Shown here: positions 21,592-33,360 of the stretch, one piece after another | Position numbering within the stretch: the first letter of the stretch is position 1 | Layout: every line of letters begins with the position of its first letter | Assembly: GCA_018340805.1 (NCBI GenBank) | Contig: JACMZG010001914.1 | Coordinates: 12,850,110-12,914,109 of the forward strand | From: Microvelia longipes | Taxonomy: Eukaryota > Arthropoda > Insecta > Hemiptera > Veliidae | DNA: 64,000 bases | Reading direction: 5' to 3' | Notes under the pieces: generated by a model | Database searches by the model: none | What the model was told of the DNA's origin: nothing | What the model saw: only the letters and a program-made list of their open reading frames with translations | Program-made: the position numbers and the translations under genes

Positions 21592-21871
21592 GTCTAGGGT
21601 AATAAATCTTCGCACTCGCTACGCTCGTCCTCAGAATTTAATGATTGTTCAAAGCTTGGACGAATTTAATTATTGGACAATCATTAAATTCTGGAAGGTG
21701 GAACAATCAAAAATTTTGTAAGGTGGTATAACTTCGGTTTCGCTACGTTCGACACCAGAATAAAATGGTTATCCAAAGTCTAAGGTGTTACGACTTCGTA
21801 CTCGCATCGCTCGTCCTCAGATTGTCAGGATAATTTAAAGCTTATCACTTCAGTCTTGTTACACTCGACTT

Positions 21872-23206
21872 GAAAGTTATTAGGTAAGTAAATACATAGG
21901 GTGTTATAATCATAGATTAATTAAAGCTTAAAAGAATAGTACAGTAGATAGACATTCAATCATAATGCAGTTAATACATGTATATCATGTTCATGAATGC
22001 ATTGATGATATGTGATCATACTTGGCAGCCTAATTATTTTCTAATATAGTTCTTTATGATAATGTTAGCTCCAGAGTTAGCTCTACATTTTATCAATATA
22101 TCAAATGATTTGATCATTTAAATTTTATGCAGAAAAACGTCATGATTTTGACAGATATAAACAAACTTTTACATCACAAACTATTTTAAGAGTCACACCA
22201 AAAGAATATATATGTTCGCCAATGAAGTTAAATAGCTATGGAAATGCTAGAGCTAATTTATTATGTGTATTGCTGTCTGACAATACGTTAACGTCGAAAA
22301 GCAATTGAAAAATTAAAATTATGGGCCGTAAAAAATTTTAGAAATGTTACAGTCAATATTTTTTAATAGCGACAAATATCAAAATGAAATTCTGCAGATC
22401 AATTTACTTTAAGAGATGTACATTTGTATCAAATTTTTGATTTTTAAAATTGTTGATGACTCAACAAAGTAGGTTATCGTCTGAAAAATATCATCTTCTA
22501 GCACAACTAGACCTAAAGTCTAATTTTTAAACCAAGTTTCAAGTTTCTTGCATAAACACAGCGGGAGTTATGCGTGACACACACACTCATACTCAGCATA
22601 ATGAGATCCACTCAGAACGTCATGAAAATGTCTGAAACGGATAATTATGATGAAACCTTGGTTTCAAAATTTTGGGCGAACATAACTTTTCTACGTAGAT
22701 TAACGAATACTTCAGTCCTTTAAAATTTTCTGTTTGTTTACATTAACAACAGACCATTTTTACATTTTTTTCTTTTTTACATTTACTTTTTACTTTTACA
22801 TTTACTTTTCTAACCATTGGTTTGTTGTTTTTTTTTTTAACATGTTATTGTGTGTTTAATTTTTATTTATTTACTGTGGAGCTCAATTAGACATTATTAT
22901 AGCTCCACGCAACAAATATCTTTAACTATTATTTTAACTGTTTTTCCAACTTGTGGTAAAGTTTTTTGGTGATTTTCTTTTGGTTTTGTTGAGGTACAAC
23001 TAATTTTTCGGTGATGGTTGGTTTTGGTATATTTTTTATTTCGCCAGGCGAAACGTCTGTTGTTTATGTAAATAGACAAAAGATTTTAAATGACCTTAAT
23101 CAACCTAGAATTTAATTCTTAACAGTCCAATAAGAATTTGTTAACTAACAATACTTTTCCTTATATCTATAACAGCATGGGAGGTTAAAAAGTAAAGAAA
23201 AGTCTT
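21872..23206. other. AT-rich region without a recognised gene
   Basis: I see no coding or RNA gene. A hairpin GTGGAGCT...AGCTCCAC lies at 22876-22909, and a T-rich (TTTTTACATT)n stretch at about 22757-22810. Confidence 0.55.
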
Positions 23207-23214
23207 GTTTGACT

Positions 23215-23531
23215 CATAGAGATATTATAACTAGAGAGGCCCTATAGGTTACATTTTGAAACATCGAAAAAATAACCTGACAACCTTCGCTAAAAATATA
23301 ATTAAATAATCAGTACAAAATTAAAGTAACTTCTATAGTGGAACGTTAAAAATGATTCAAAACGCAATCAATGTGCGGGAAGCCGAAATCAAATGATTTA
23401 TTATAACCTTAACTCACTCTTGAAGGAGGTTTCTATGAGGTTACTCAGAGCCCCTGAGAGCCCCAAAATGATGTTTCAGGCCTATTAATGCATTGAGATA
23501 GGCTATGCCCCTTCTAGTATATATCTCTATG
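23215..23531 (-). mobile_element. MITE-A, complete copy, reversed
   Basis: Left end CATAGAGATATTATAACTAG, right end CTAGTATATATCTCTATG, flanked by GTTTGACT (23207-23214) and GTCTGACT (23532-23539). The interior is the complement of the 19121 copy (CCTTAACTCACTCTTGAAGGA). No coding. Confidence 0.88.
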
Positions 23532-23539
23532 GTCTGACT

Positions 23540-24936
23540 GAAGTTTTCAATGTATTACTTATTACTAACTGAACTGTTCTTAACACATATGTTTTATCAA
23601 GAAACAAATAAATATCCCTTTTCCGAGCTAATTATCTGTAATTAAAAATTGTGAAAAAATCGATTAAAAATCACACATATAGATACAAAATATTAAAATT
23701 TGATAACTAAAATAAATGTGCAAATATTGTTACCAATATAATTTTGCCTCAGATCGCGTGACAATAAGGCCATAAAAATTAGTTATAATTTTTATTATAT
23801 TGTTATAAAAACGTGAATGGCTTAATAAAACATTACTGATAATAACATGAAAGGATGTGGCAAAATGTTATCACAATGTTAGGGTTATCTTTAATGTTTC
23901 ATCATTATGTTTTATTGCTAATATTTTTATTAATTAATTAAAAAAAGGGATGATTTTTTTGACGCAATTAAGATTAAAATGACGCCAGATTTATTGCAAT
24001 TTTTTGCTTTTAATATTTGATTAGGAATCATTTATTAAAATATTGTGACCATTGCTATTAAATATTTCTTCCTTATATTTTGTTTTTCTTAACCAACAAA
24101 ATGTAGCTAAATTTACTTTTATTCGTTTATCGCAGTGAATGTTAAGAAACATTATATATATCTGTGTGTGTTTTATGTATTTAATTATTTATTTACTTAT
24201 TTCTAAATTTTCTAAACGTTTCCATACCCGACGTGATCTCATGATGACCTCTAAATTGGGCAGATAAGATAAAATATTAGGATACTTTTAAGCAACGAAT
24301 TTTCTTAGGTATTTTTGCACAGGTTGAACCCATACAGAACAGTTTTGACTGAAGAAAGATGATAAAACAAGTTATTTTTCTCGGATACATTGCAGCAAAA
24401 ACTAAATATTTATTGGCACAAAAATGATCTATGTTGGATCAATATCACACAGTGTTTAGCTCACCATTGGCTCTGCTGCTTATTTTTAAGTTTTTGACTC
24501 AAGAATACTTTTGGGAACAAATGGAGCCCGTCGTAAAAATATGACGATACAAATTAATTATTAACAACAAGACAGTTTTAGCAACCTTTTAATTAAAAAT
24601 TTCGTTATAATGAGACAAAAAAAATAAATAAAAAGGATTAAAATATTTACTATTCATAGATTTATTCATAAATACATGTAGTTGTAAATGTGTTATCGTA
24701 TTGTTTACGTAAAATCCTTGAGAAATTGATAAAGTTGGCCAGACTGGGGAAAATAATGTTTTATCATAAATTTATCATTAGTAATTCCCTGTTGATTGTC
24801 AAGTAGTTTTTATCTAACGATGAGCTTAAAAAAAGAATAATACGGCTTTCATTAGGAACAATAGATCAATAATTGTTCATTCATTTACATTTATTTGGGA
24901 TCTAACAGGTTCATAAGTCGAAAGTAAAAGACAGAG
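23540..24936. other. AT-rich region without a recognised gene
   Basis: I see no exon, RNA gene or inverted-repeat element in this stretch. It is a run of A/T-rich unique-looking sequence between two MITE-A copies. Confidence 0.5.
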
Positions 24937-24944
24937 GGTGGTAA

Positions 24945-25265
24945 CATAGAGATATATACTATCAGAGGGCATATCCTATCTCAATACATTAAGAGGCCTG
25001 AAATATCTTTTTGGGGCTCTCAGGGGCTTTGTGTAACCTCATAGAAACTTCCTTCAAGAGTGAGTTAAGGTTATGATAAATCAATTGTTTTCGGTTTCCC
25101 GCACATTGTTTGTGTTTTGATTTGTATTTTAAACGTTCTACTATATAAGTTACTGTATTTTTGTTCTGTTTATTTGATTATTTTGATAATCGAATGTGAT
25201 TAGGTCACTTGTCCAATTTTTCAAAATTCAAACCAATAGGGCCCCTCTCGTAATATATCTCTATG
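24945..25265 (+). mobile_element. MITE-A, complete copy
   Basis: CATAGAGATATATACTATCAG to ...CTCGTAATATATCTCTATG, 321 bp. The flanking octamers (GGTGGTAA and GATAGTAC) match poorly. A reversed copy of the same family starts 30 bp further on. Confidence 0.85.
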
Positions 25266-25294
25266 GATAGTACCACGCATCGTATACTCCCCAA

Positions 25295-25611
25295 GTAGGG
25301 TCCCACTAGTGGGACTCTATTGGTTGAATTTTAAGACACCAAAATAACCTGACCACCTTCGACTATCGATATAATCAAATAAACAGATTAAAACTACAGT
25401 AACTTATTACTGTTAATAAGTTAATAAAACTTATCGTTTTATTAACTTATCGTTAATAAAACGATTAAAATGAAATCAAAACATAAACAATGTACGAGAA
25501 GCCGAAAATTAATGATTTATTAAAACCTTAACTCACTCTTGGAGGAGGCTTCAATGAAGTTACACAGAGTATAGAGATAGGATATGCCCTCTCTAGTAAT
25601 ATATCTCTATG
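25295..25611 (-). mobile_element. MITE-A, reversed copy with altered left end
   Basis: The right end CTCTAGTAATATATCTCTATG is intact. The left end reads GTAGGGTCCCACTAGTGGGAC instead of the normal terminus. CTCCCCAA (25287-25294) and CTCACCAA (25612-25619) look like an 8-bp target duplication. Inside, TTAATAAAACTTATCGTTTTA is locally duplicated (25408-25466). Confidence 0.8.
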
Positions 25612-25734
25612 CTCACCAAGTAGTGCTGACGTATTGTTTCAACCATCAAGCTGTGAATAAACCTAACCATGTAGATAAAAACATCCCTCTGTTTACGAGG
25701 ATACAAGGTCCGATTTGTCAAAGCTAACAAGTAA

Positions 25735-25775
25735 CTCCTTACTACCTTTATACATCGTTCGCCGGCACTGATGAT
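25735..25775 (-). other. Hammerhead-like motif (weak)
   Basis: CACTGATGATGACCGAAAGGTTGAAAGCTGCC on the plus strand has the spacing CTGATGA / short ACC-GAAA-GGT stem / GAAA, reminiscent of hammerhead ribozyme cores in Penelope-like retroelements. One base remains unpaired at the stem base and no cleavage-site helix is obvious. The motif reads on the plus strand; the minus-strand open frame over it is not supported. Confidence 0.2.
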
Positions 25776-25904
25776 GACCGAAAGGTTGAAAGCTGCCTCT
25801 GTCAATAAATATTATATTATGAGAGACTTGGGTGTTTTATTAATACGAGGTTTCTTCAACTTTTTACAAAATGATCTGCTTCGCGGCAAGATGATATAAT
25901 TTAT

Positions 25905-25933
25905 TGGGCTCCACTAGTAACAATATTTCTATG
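25905..25933 (+). mobile_element. MITE-A terminal fragment
   Basis: GGGCTCCACTAGTAACAATATTTCTATG is the right terminus of MITE-A with two or three changes. No left end is present. Confidence 0.6.
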
Positions 25934-25979
25934 GTTGATTCCCATCTTAAAGGATAGACAGTTGAGATTTTTGAGCACG

Positions 25980-26340
25980 CATACATGGACTTCAAGCGAT
26001 TTTACAATTGGAAATTATCGTAACTTTGAGTGCTCGTATCGACTTCGGACGATTTTCATTCAACTCACGCAGGTCCAAAAAACGACTCCCTTGTTGGAAT
26101 ACATTGTTAACCGGCCGTATTATAGATTTTTCTTTAGTTGGCCACCGTTTTTTCGACATTTTGGTTTTTATGGCTACCGACTGGTTTTTATTTAACTTAG
26201 CGCCTAAAGAAACATTGAAAACGACACCCCACTCGAAATTTATTTTTTATCGACTGTAATTTTGGTTTCCGGCAATTTACTTTTTTTACTTTTTGGTCCC
26301 TTGGAGTAGTTTTATCGACTTTGGACCGATTTCTCTCGAT
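25980..26340 (-). repeat. About 140-bp dispersed satellite-like units
   Basis: The complement contains TCGAGTGGGGTGTCGTTTTCAA, TTAGGCGCTAAGTT, GAAATCGGTCCAAAGTCGATAA and GGACCAAAAAGT, all words of the units inside the hAT element at 20740-21130 and at 40095-40300. Two to three degenerate units follow one another. Short open frames here (25935-26259) are by-products. Confidence 0.7.
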
Positions 26341-27141
26341 TCAGCGAAAAATGTAAACGTAGAATATTATGAATTTTTTGAGAATTTTGCTGAATCAGCA
26401 AGCCGGGTTAGTGACGTCACAACAACCCAGTTTTCAATAGGGTTCGTACCCTTCCCAATTTCATAATCAGGGATCTTTGAAACGGATTTTAGTCATGGTC
26501 CAAAGTCCAACTATGAAACTTTGACAGTTATGTCAAATTCGACATATGTTCCCACCATGTCGGCTATCCCATTAAAGAATTTTTCCCAAGGAAATTCGCT
26601 AATTACGAAACATATTCTTGTCCGGAGAAGGGTTATCAATTCTTTAAATAATATTCTATTAGTAAATTTCATTTTATCAATGTATCTAGTAGTTTACTCA
26701 TGCAAATTTTAAAAAATATACACATACATCGTTTATATCTTCATAATGGAAAATTTCGTAAATTCATAAATATTCAAATCGATTGATTACAATTTATCAT
26801 TTTGTCTTTTTGTTCTATAATTATAAATGTTAATTAAAAATATTTGATAAAACATTTAAATCTAAATTAAGAAAAATTAAACCATTATTAAATGTAGTAT
26901 AGATTAAAATTTTATTTTAGATTAAAATTAATTTAATAGACTGTTAGATTAATTGAATGTTCAAAATAAAAATTATTATTTCATTATTTAATAACTTATA
27001 CGTCAAACTGAAAATTACAAATTCTAACGTACACGCATTAATTATTTGTGACGTGTAATTTAACGATATTCTAAAAAGTGACACAATAAGAGAAAAATAA
27101 AATCATTTGAATTTTTAGCGAATATCCAATGAAATAATAAG

Positions 27142-27144
<3 letters not shown>
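26341..27144. other. AT-rich region without a recognised gene
   Basis: Nothing recognisable except GTGACGTCACAAC at about 26411, a perfect CRE-like octamer that may be chance. Confidence 0.5.
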
Positions 27145-27230
<86 letters not shown>

Positions 27231-27232
27231 TA
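27145..27232. repeat. (TA)n array
   Basis: Nearly pure TA dinucleotides, abutting the truncated 5S-R copy that follows. Confidence 0.95.
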
Positions 27233-27242
27233 TTTTATTGGA

Positions 27243-27457
27243 TCTTTTTATTGGAAAAGGTGACCACTGGGAATAAAATGGATGAATTTACTGTCTCAGG
27301 ACGAGCAAAACGAGTCCGAAAAGTTGTTGCAATATACATTTGACAAATTATATATATATTTAGGACGAGCGAAGCAATTCCGAGTAGGGAGGATGAGCTT
27401 AGCGACTCCAATTTAATGAGAAAAAGTTTCGAGGTGCCCCGAATCCGATTTTTTTAC
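27243..27457 (+). mobile_element. 5S-R repeat, 3' part
   Basis: It starts inside the 5S-like segment (GTGACCACTGGGAATAAAATGG at 27261). Two GGACGAGC(A/G)AA(A/G)CGA modules follow, then GGGAGGATGAGCTTAGCGACT and GATTTTTTT (T-run end). The left side is cut off by the (TA)n array. Confidence 0.75.
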
Positions 27458-28142
27458 AATCCATTTGTTAAAAGAATGTCGTTTTAGAATAAAAACTAAA
27501 AAATCCTTTTTTTTTGTGGTCCGATCTTCTTTGGTAAATTGCCCCCTCCCCTTCCCAAAGAGTATTATAAAAAAATGTCCCTATAAAAAGAACATTTATT
27601 CTAAATGTTTATATTAACCTTAACCCTGTGAAACAGATTATAACATAATGTCAGGTTAAGATTTATGGAGTCATAGACTCCACACATGTTCTACCGCAAG
27701 AATCTTCCTGAGTAAACGAATATTTGAAGTTTTGCCAATGTCTAAATAAATATGCGTGCAGTCTCGAAGCTGACGTAACTCCAACAATTATTTCAAATTG
27801 ATTCTCATTAGAATGAAATTTTATTCATTTTTTTAATTCAGTTCTTTTTGCAAATTTTCATCATGAAAATGACGCTTGTTTAGTAACCAGATCAAACATT
27901 TTATTAATTTGAATTACTATATACAAATAAATATAATAATTGTTCTCTTTAATCGATATGACACTTAAAAATTGTTAAATTTTAACTCTGTAAAATTTAA
28001 GTCTAAATTCAAATTTTTAGGATCATAAATATGGTTGGAAATAAAGAAGTACAATTTAATCAAGAAGAATTACATCAAGAAGAATTTAATACTTATCCGG
28101 CGAAGTTTTAGCGAATTTTCATTATAAAATTACGCTTTTTAA

Positions 28143-28300
28143 TTAGGGGGCATCGCCCCCTATAAAAAAGTTGCGCCCCTCTGACGCGCAACTTAAATCT
28201 AAAGTAGATTTTAGTGGAATTCCCTTGTAAATGTGTGGATTTTGCCCCTCTCAACGATTGGTTTCACCCCCCTACAAGTTTTGGCTAGCTACGGGTCTGA
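28143..28300. repeat. Dispersed repeat, copy 1
   Basis: GGGGGCATCGCCCCCT, GTAGATTTTAGTG, TTCCCTTGTAAATGTGTG and CCCCTACAAGTTTTGGCT recur with changes at 57095-57255. It starts with a small G/C hairpin, unusual in this AT-rich sequence. Family unknown. Confidence 0.65.
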
Positions 28301-28308
28301 TTGAACTA

Positions 28309-28348
28309 TGATATATATACAATATAATATATATATAATATATATATA

Positions 28349-28388
<40 letters not shown>

Positions 28389-28408
28389 TTATATATATTG
28401 ATATATAT

Positions 28409-28451
<43 letters not shown>
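28309..28451. repeat. (TA)n array with TATATAA interruptions
   Basis: About 140 bp of TA dinucleotides, broken by TATAATAT and a short TTATATATTGATA segment. Confidence 0.95.
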
Positions 28452-28453
<2 letters not shown>

Positions 28454-29370
28454 AATCTGATATACCCTCAAATATCAGGACAACCTTCGGCTTTATTTGG
28501 CCATTGGTATAGACCACACAGGAGCATAAAGTCAAAAAAGTGTCGCCACCGTTTTCAAGGAAAATAGATGAGCATGGAACAACTTGCCCATATAGAGTTT
28601 AAAAGTATTGGAGAAGCGTATAAAGTTTGTGTTTTTGAGTCGCCTCCGTTGACGCAAATGTTGAGTTTTACTTTTAAGATCTAACATGCTTAATGTCAAC
28701 AGACTTTAGTATCTAGTATTTTTTTATTTTCTTAAAATGCATAACTTTATAATCTTAAATTAAGTACTACTCAATAATAAAGAACTAAAACTATACTTGA
28801 AATGTTTATACCATATCATTGCGAGTTATGATCATTTACAGAAAATATGGTCAAAGGCGTTCTTTCTAAGTAAATAAATTAGGCTCAATTTGAAAGAATA
28901 ATTATATGTCAACATTTATAAAGAACTTTCTAAAGTTTCCAGATTAATAATATTTAAGTGAAAACAATTTATTTCTTATACTGGTTAATTTCTTATTATT
29001 AGTTAATATCTTTTCTAGAGAACATAAAAAATAAATGAGTCATAAAATACTCGAAAATTGAAAGGCGGGACAAATTTAACTTAATAGTGACCTGATTCTA
29101 TATTTATACTTTTAAAAGATAAATTTGTTAAATATAGATAAAATATTCTACAAAGTACGAAGGAAATGATTATAGGCGAGCCTCCAGTTATAGCGGGCAC
29201 AGCGCCACTGCTTGCCAAGGTCATGCCGAGCCCCCCTGCTATGCCTCTTTCTTTTTTACTGACTTTTTTTACTGTCTCTCAGGCCACGTCATGAAACACG
29301 CGAAACTGACACGTTTAGCTTTATAAAGCTTCCAAATGTAATTTAAAATAATTGTCTAACTTGCAGTTTT
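28452..29370. other. Unique-looking AT-rich region
   Basis: No gene or transposon end recognised. 29160-29290 is locally GC-richer but has no open frame of note. Confidence 0.5.
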
Positions 29371-29539
29371 GAATTATTATATATATGCTTTCCTTCTTTT
29401 TAAAAAAATGCGAAGTATTGCATTTTTCTGATTCATTAGCAAGAAACACACCCACTTTTTATCAAATATCAACGTTTCAGCACCTGCATATTCTGAGAAT
29501 CGAAAAAATGGTGTATACATGTATGTATGAGTGTATGGA

Positions 29540-29830
29540 AGTACACATTGAAGCACACTACAGCTCAAGCGGCTTAACCAATTATAATAAAACTTCACAC
29601 AAAATTAGTCCTATGAGAGGAAGATCTGATTAGATTTTGGGGCTAATCTTACTGAGCGTTCAAACTTTTAACAAAACCACAAAAAATGAGAAAAAATATT
29701 TATTAATCAAAAAATGAAAAAATGCCATGTTTTTTCAAATGCGTCATACCGTGTTTTGAAGTTTTCTAAATAGACCTCAAGCACATTCGTGGATGGCACA
29801 GTTCTCAAAATATCAACTTTTTTTAATAAG
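29540..29830 (+). repeat. Diverged dispersed repeat, copy 1
   Basis: It shares AACCAATTATAATAAAACTTCACACAAA...ATGAGAGGA and CACATTCGTGGATGGCACAGTTCT with 61630-61870 (CCAATTTTAATGAAACTTGACACAAG, CACATTTGTGAATAGCACAGTTCT), in the same order and at similar spacing. Type unknown; no TIRs seen. Confidence 0.55.
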
Positions 29831-30455
29831 GTATAGTAGATAGTTTATATTTAGTTTTTAAGTTATTGGCGAAAATATATATTTATTGGTGCAATACTTT
29901 AAAAAGTTTGTTGGTGAAAAAGTTTGTTTACACCTGGAAAATTCAGATCTTGTATTTCAAGAAATTCAGATTTTAATGCAAACACAATACTTTTCAATAT
30001 ATACTTACGATATAAATAAATAAAAGTAACAAAGATAAAAGAGAAACTTACCGCTCCATCTTTTTTCCTGTGTTTTTTCTGTTGCCATTCCTTGTTAACC
30101 CTAAACAAAAATAAAAAACAATTAAAAGAAACGGCTAAAATTATTCAGTAAAATTTGGCAACGAAAATTCTTTTTAAATTCTTTATTCTTTTCTTTGTAA
30201 AGAAGGCATTTTACAGCCCCTTAAAATTGTCAATCAATTATGATATATTAAACAAAAAAACTAATTACTGTTCATAGAACCTTTGAGTCCGAATAAGTCC
30301 TGGAGACCATAGCTAGACCATAGACCTGTAGACCATAGACCATAGTCCATAGACCTGAATTTAACAGCATTATTTCGTGTACCTTTATATCATAATAAAC
30401 TTTAATTTAAAATTTAGTTTTAAATTTAGTAAGACCAAGCTAGGACTAATCCCCT

Positions 30456-30560
30456 GAGGCACCGCGGCTTATTTGCATGAAATAGAGTAAGCATTATTTA
30501 GTAATAATTATAAAGTACATGTAATTAATTTATGCAATAAATGGTTATTTATTTTATTTA
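30456..30560 (+). mobile_element. Short SINE-like element with TTTA tail
   Basis: GAGGCACCGCGGCTTATTTGCATG...ATAAATGGTTATTTATTTTATTTA resembles the elements at 31217-31333 and 47001-47112. All begin GG(T/C)(G/A)CCACGG-like and end in (TTTA)n, a tail typical of SINEs or LINE 3' ends. About 105 bp. Confidence 0.55.
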
Positions 30561-30929
30561 ATAATTGCTAGAATATCATGCCCTCCCCCTTGTATAGCTC
30601 TATTTATCCTTGGAAATTTGAATTCAAATAAGCAATGTAAATGCGGGCTCAAATTAGACTACTTTTTTATAATTAAACGTTATATTATCAATGAAATTTC
30701 GCCCATAACACTGGGCATTATTAAGTTACACCTGAAGAAAAGGATAAATTACAATACTAAAATGATAGTATGAACTGGAATAACAAGTATTAATAACTAA
30801 ACACAAAATGGGTACGGAAAAGAGAACATTGTTTGTGTTTTGATTTGTATTTTTAGAGTTCTCCTATACAAGTTATTGTAATTATGTATTGATTATTTAA
30901 TTGTATTTCTAATCTAAGGTGGTCAGGAT

Positions 30930-31369
30930 CATAGAGATATATTACTAGAGGGGCCCTATTTTGTAATTGGAAAAGTAACCTGACTTCATTCGATTATCAA
31001 TATAATAAAATAAACTGAACAAAATACAGTAACTTATAAAGTAGAACTTTTAAAATGCAAATCAAAACAAAAACAATGTGCGGGAAGCCGAAAACAATTG
31101 ATTTATTATAACCTTAACTCACTCTTGGAGGAGGTTTTAATGAGGTTACACAGAGCCTCTGAAAGTCCCAAAAAGAATTTTCAGGCCTCTCAATGTATTA
31201 AGGTAGGCTATGCCCTGGTGCCACGGCCTATGGCCAAACATTTATAAAAGTTATTTTGTTTGAGTCATTGTAATCTTGTATCTATAGTTTATAACCTTTT
31301 ATAAATAATAAATGGCTTATTTATTTATTTATTTATGCCCTCTCTAGTATATATAGAGATATGTCAATG
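30930..31369 (-). mobile_element. MITE-A inserted in MITE-A, carrying a SINE
   Basis: It begins CATAGAGATATATTACTAGAGG directly after the target octamer. The interior has CCTTAACTCACTCTTGGAGG and CCTCTCAATGTATTAAGGTAGG. Its outer right end is disturbed (TATATATAGAGATATGTCAATG). It is itself interrupted by the element at 31217-31333. Confidence 0.82.
31217..31333 (+). mobile_element. Short SINE-like element with 8-bp target duplication
   Basis: GGTGCCACGGCCTATGGCC at the start and a (TTTA)n tail at the end, flanked by TATGCCCT at 31209-31216 and 31334-31341. 117 bp. The duplication is the family word of the host MITE, so removal restores a normal MITE-A sequence. Confidence 0.8.
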
Positions 31370-31452
31370 GTCAGGATACTCTTTCGATGTTTCACAATTT
31401 AACCTAGTAATAATATCTCTCACAATAACTCTCTAGTCATAACATCTCTATG

Positions 31453-32520
31453 CTTACAATCGTCATTTTCTGAAAAAAATTCGCTAAAATTGTTTAAACT
31501 TTTATCACAAATATCGAATGATCAAAATTTCGTAGGTTGATCGTACGATAAAATTCTAATCAAATTGAATACGTAGGAATTGTATTATATTTTATGATTT
31601 TTTTTTTGATAAAGAAATGCATGTTACTGCAATGGTTTCAATTTCTTTGATAAAATGATAAGGTTAACCACAAAACAATGTAGTGGTAACACTGACCTTT
31701 TCATTTTATTGTCAAAGATCAGTTATTATTAATTCCAAATATAATTAACAATGATTATTTCTACTATAATAACCCAAAAGCTATAATTAAATGCTTGTAA
31801 AATTAACACAAAGAAAATTTTTGTAATATCGCCAATGGAATGTTTAATGGACATTATCTTCCGACACTTGAACTTGAAATATGAAGTGGGCAATAAAAAT
31901 TATTAGTAATACAATAAGCACTAATTAATACCTCTCTTAATATATTTTTTATCAATATTGGTTATCATCATAATTTTGGTTTAAAGACGAGCTGAAATTG
32001 TTAAAAGAATTTATTTTTTTTTTGTATACAAACTTTTCTTGTTAACAATAAGTAATAACGCGTGTTTACTTTTGAAAATAAATTTACTTTGAAGTTTTGG
32101 TTACATAAAATTCGCATGCGATAAATTGTCTATGGCAACGCAGGTGCCATATTCTCATAGTATTCGTGAAAAACAGGGCATGAGAGATCATATTTTGTGT
32201 CCCGTGGCTACGGACTTCAAGTAGTAGAAGGGCCACGTGATAAGCGAACGTAAGATGCGTGCCTCCGCGGGAATTGAGACCTCTAGCCTTCCGTGGGACC
32301 TATTTCTTTCGATTCAGCACCCAATAAATATTAAATTTTATACTATTATTTTTTATACTATTATATTATACTATTATTTTTTATACTATTATTATTTTAT
32401 ACTACTATTTATTTTATACTATTAAGTTATGTCAAATTGTTTTATTTTAGTTGTAATTTAGTATAAATAAACGTATTATTTATTTGAATAAACACTTTTA
32501 TTCATTCATACTTAACACGT
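31453..32520. other. AT-rich region without a recognised gene
   Basis: TACTATTATTTT-type low-complexity sequence at 32335-32420. Nothing else recognised. Confidence 0.5.
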
Positions 32521-32524
32521 GTTT

Positions 32525-32680
32525 AAACAATTGGGTACGGGGTGCCTCGAAACTTTTCCTCATCACAAATTTATACTGCAACAAGTCTTTGGACTCGTTT
32601 CACGTGCCCTGTAGGATTTTTCGCAAACACAATACTTTTCCAATATACCTACAGTATAAATGAGGAAAAGTAAAAAGGCG
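32525..32680 (-). mobile_element. 5S-R repeat, internally deleted short form
   Basis: It has the outer end AATTGGGTACGGGGTGCCTCG, AACTTTTCCTCATCAC and one CGCTCG-type module, then jumps to the opposite end (CAAACACAATACTTTTCC, CCTACAGTATAAATGAGGAAA). Everything between, including the 5S-like segment, is missing. Both ends match the full copies. Confidence 0.75.
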
Positions 32681-32764
32681 TTTTCCGGTTGTTTTCAGGA
32701 TTTCCAGATCAATGGCTGATCCGATTAAGTTTAAACTGGTGTTCACATTTAAGAGGCACCAATA

Positions 32765-33360
32765 ATAATAATAATAATATCCGTTTATTTAAATAAATAA
32801 CAAACAATCATTTGAAAAAAATACAACATAAATGTGTAATAAATTACATGAATATTTATTTAAATCAGCATAAAGCTGAGGATTTTTAACTTTAATTCTT
32901 ATATTCACGTTTTACTTTTTATTTTATTTTTTAATTTATTTTTTAAACATAATACATATACTAATCATATAATTATACAAATTTCAAAATTAAATTGATT
33001 AACTTTTAATGATATATACCAGATGATATTATGAACATTTTATTTATTTTATTTTATTTTTTTTTTAAAATTTAATTAATTAATTCCAATAACTTAATTA
33101 TTAAATAAAATTAATAATTACTTAAAAGATATTACTTATTATAACCAGGTTTAGTAAAATTATAACTAAATCATAAACTAGCCTTAAATTAAACATGCAT
33201 TTTTATTTTGGATTTATAAATATAAATATAATATGTAATATTTAATATTTAATATTTTGGATTATTATAAATTTATAATAATAAATAAAAGGAGATTAAT
33301 TTAATTATTATATTAATTATAATGAACAAAATAAATAAATACATTAAAATAGGATTTTTT
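32765..33360. other. Extremely AT-rich low-complexity tract
   Basis: About 600 bp with A+T near 90% and no TIRs or frames of note. It opens with a short (AAT)n run at 32761-32780. Confidence 0.6.

Larger units (their letters stand above)
30820..31452 (+). mobile_element. MITE-A host copy split by a second MITE-A
   Basis: The left segment 30820-30929 (CATTGTTTGTGTTTTGATTTG...GGTGGTCAGGAT) and right segment 31378-31452 (ACTCTTTCGATGTTTCACAA...ATCTCTATG) are consecutive parts of one plus-strand copy. GTCAGGAT (30922-30929) is repeated at 31370-31377 as the target duplication of the insertion. The first about 160 bp of this host copy are missing. Confidence 0.8.

Noticed and set aside
25935..26259. 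Two overlapping plus-strand frames (86 and 83 codons)
   Set aside because: They lie within degenerate 140-bp repeat units and show no family resemblance or splice context.
26408..26420. TGACGTCA as a CREB site
   Set aside because: An 8-bp match alone is weak, and the same word at 43340-43350 and 49020 belongs to a repeat.
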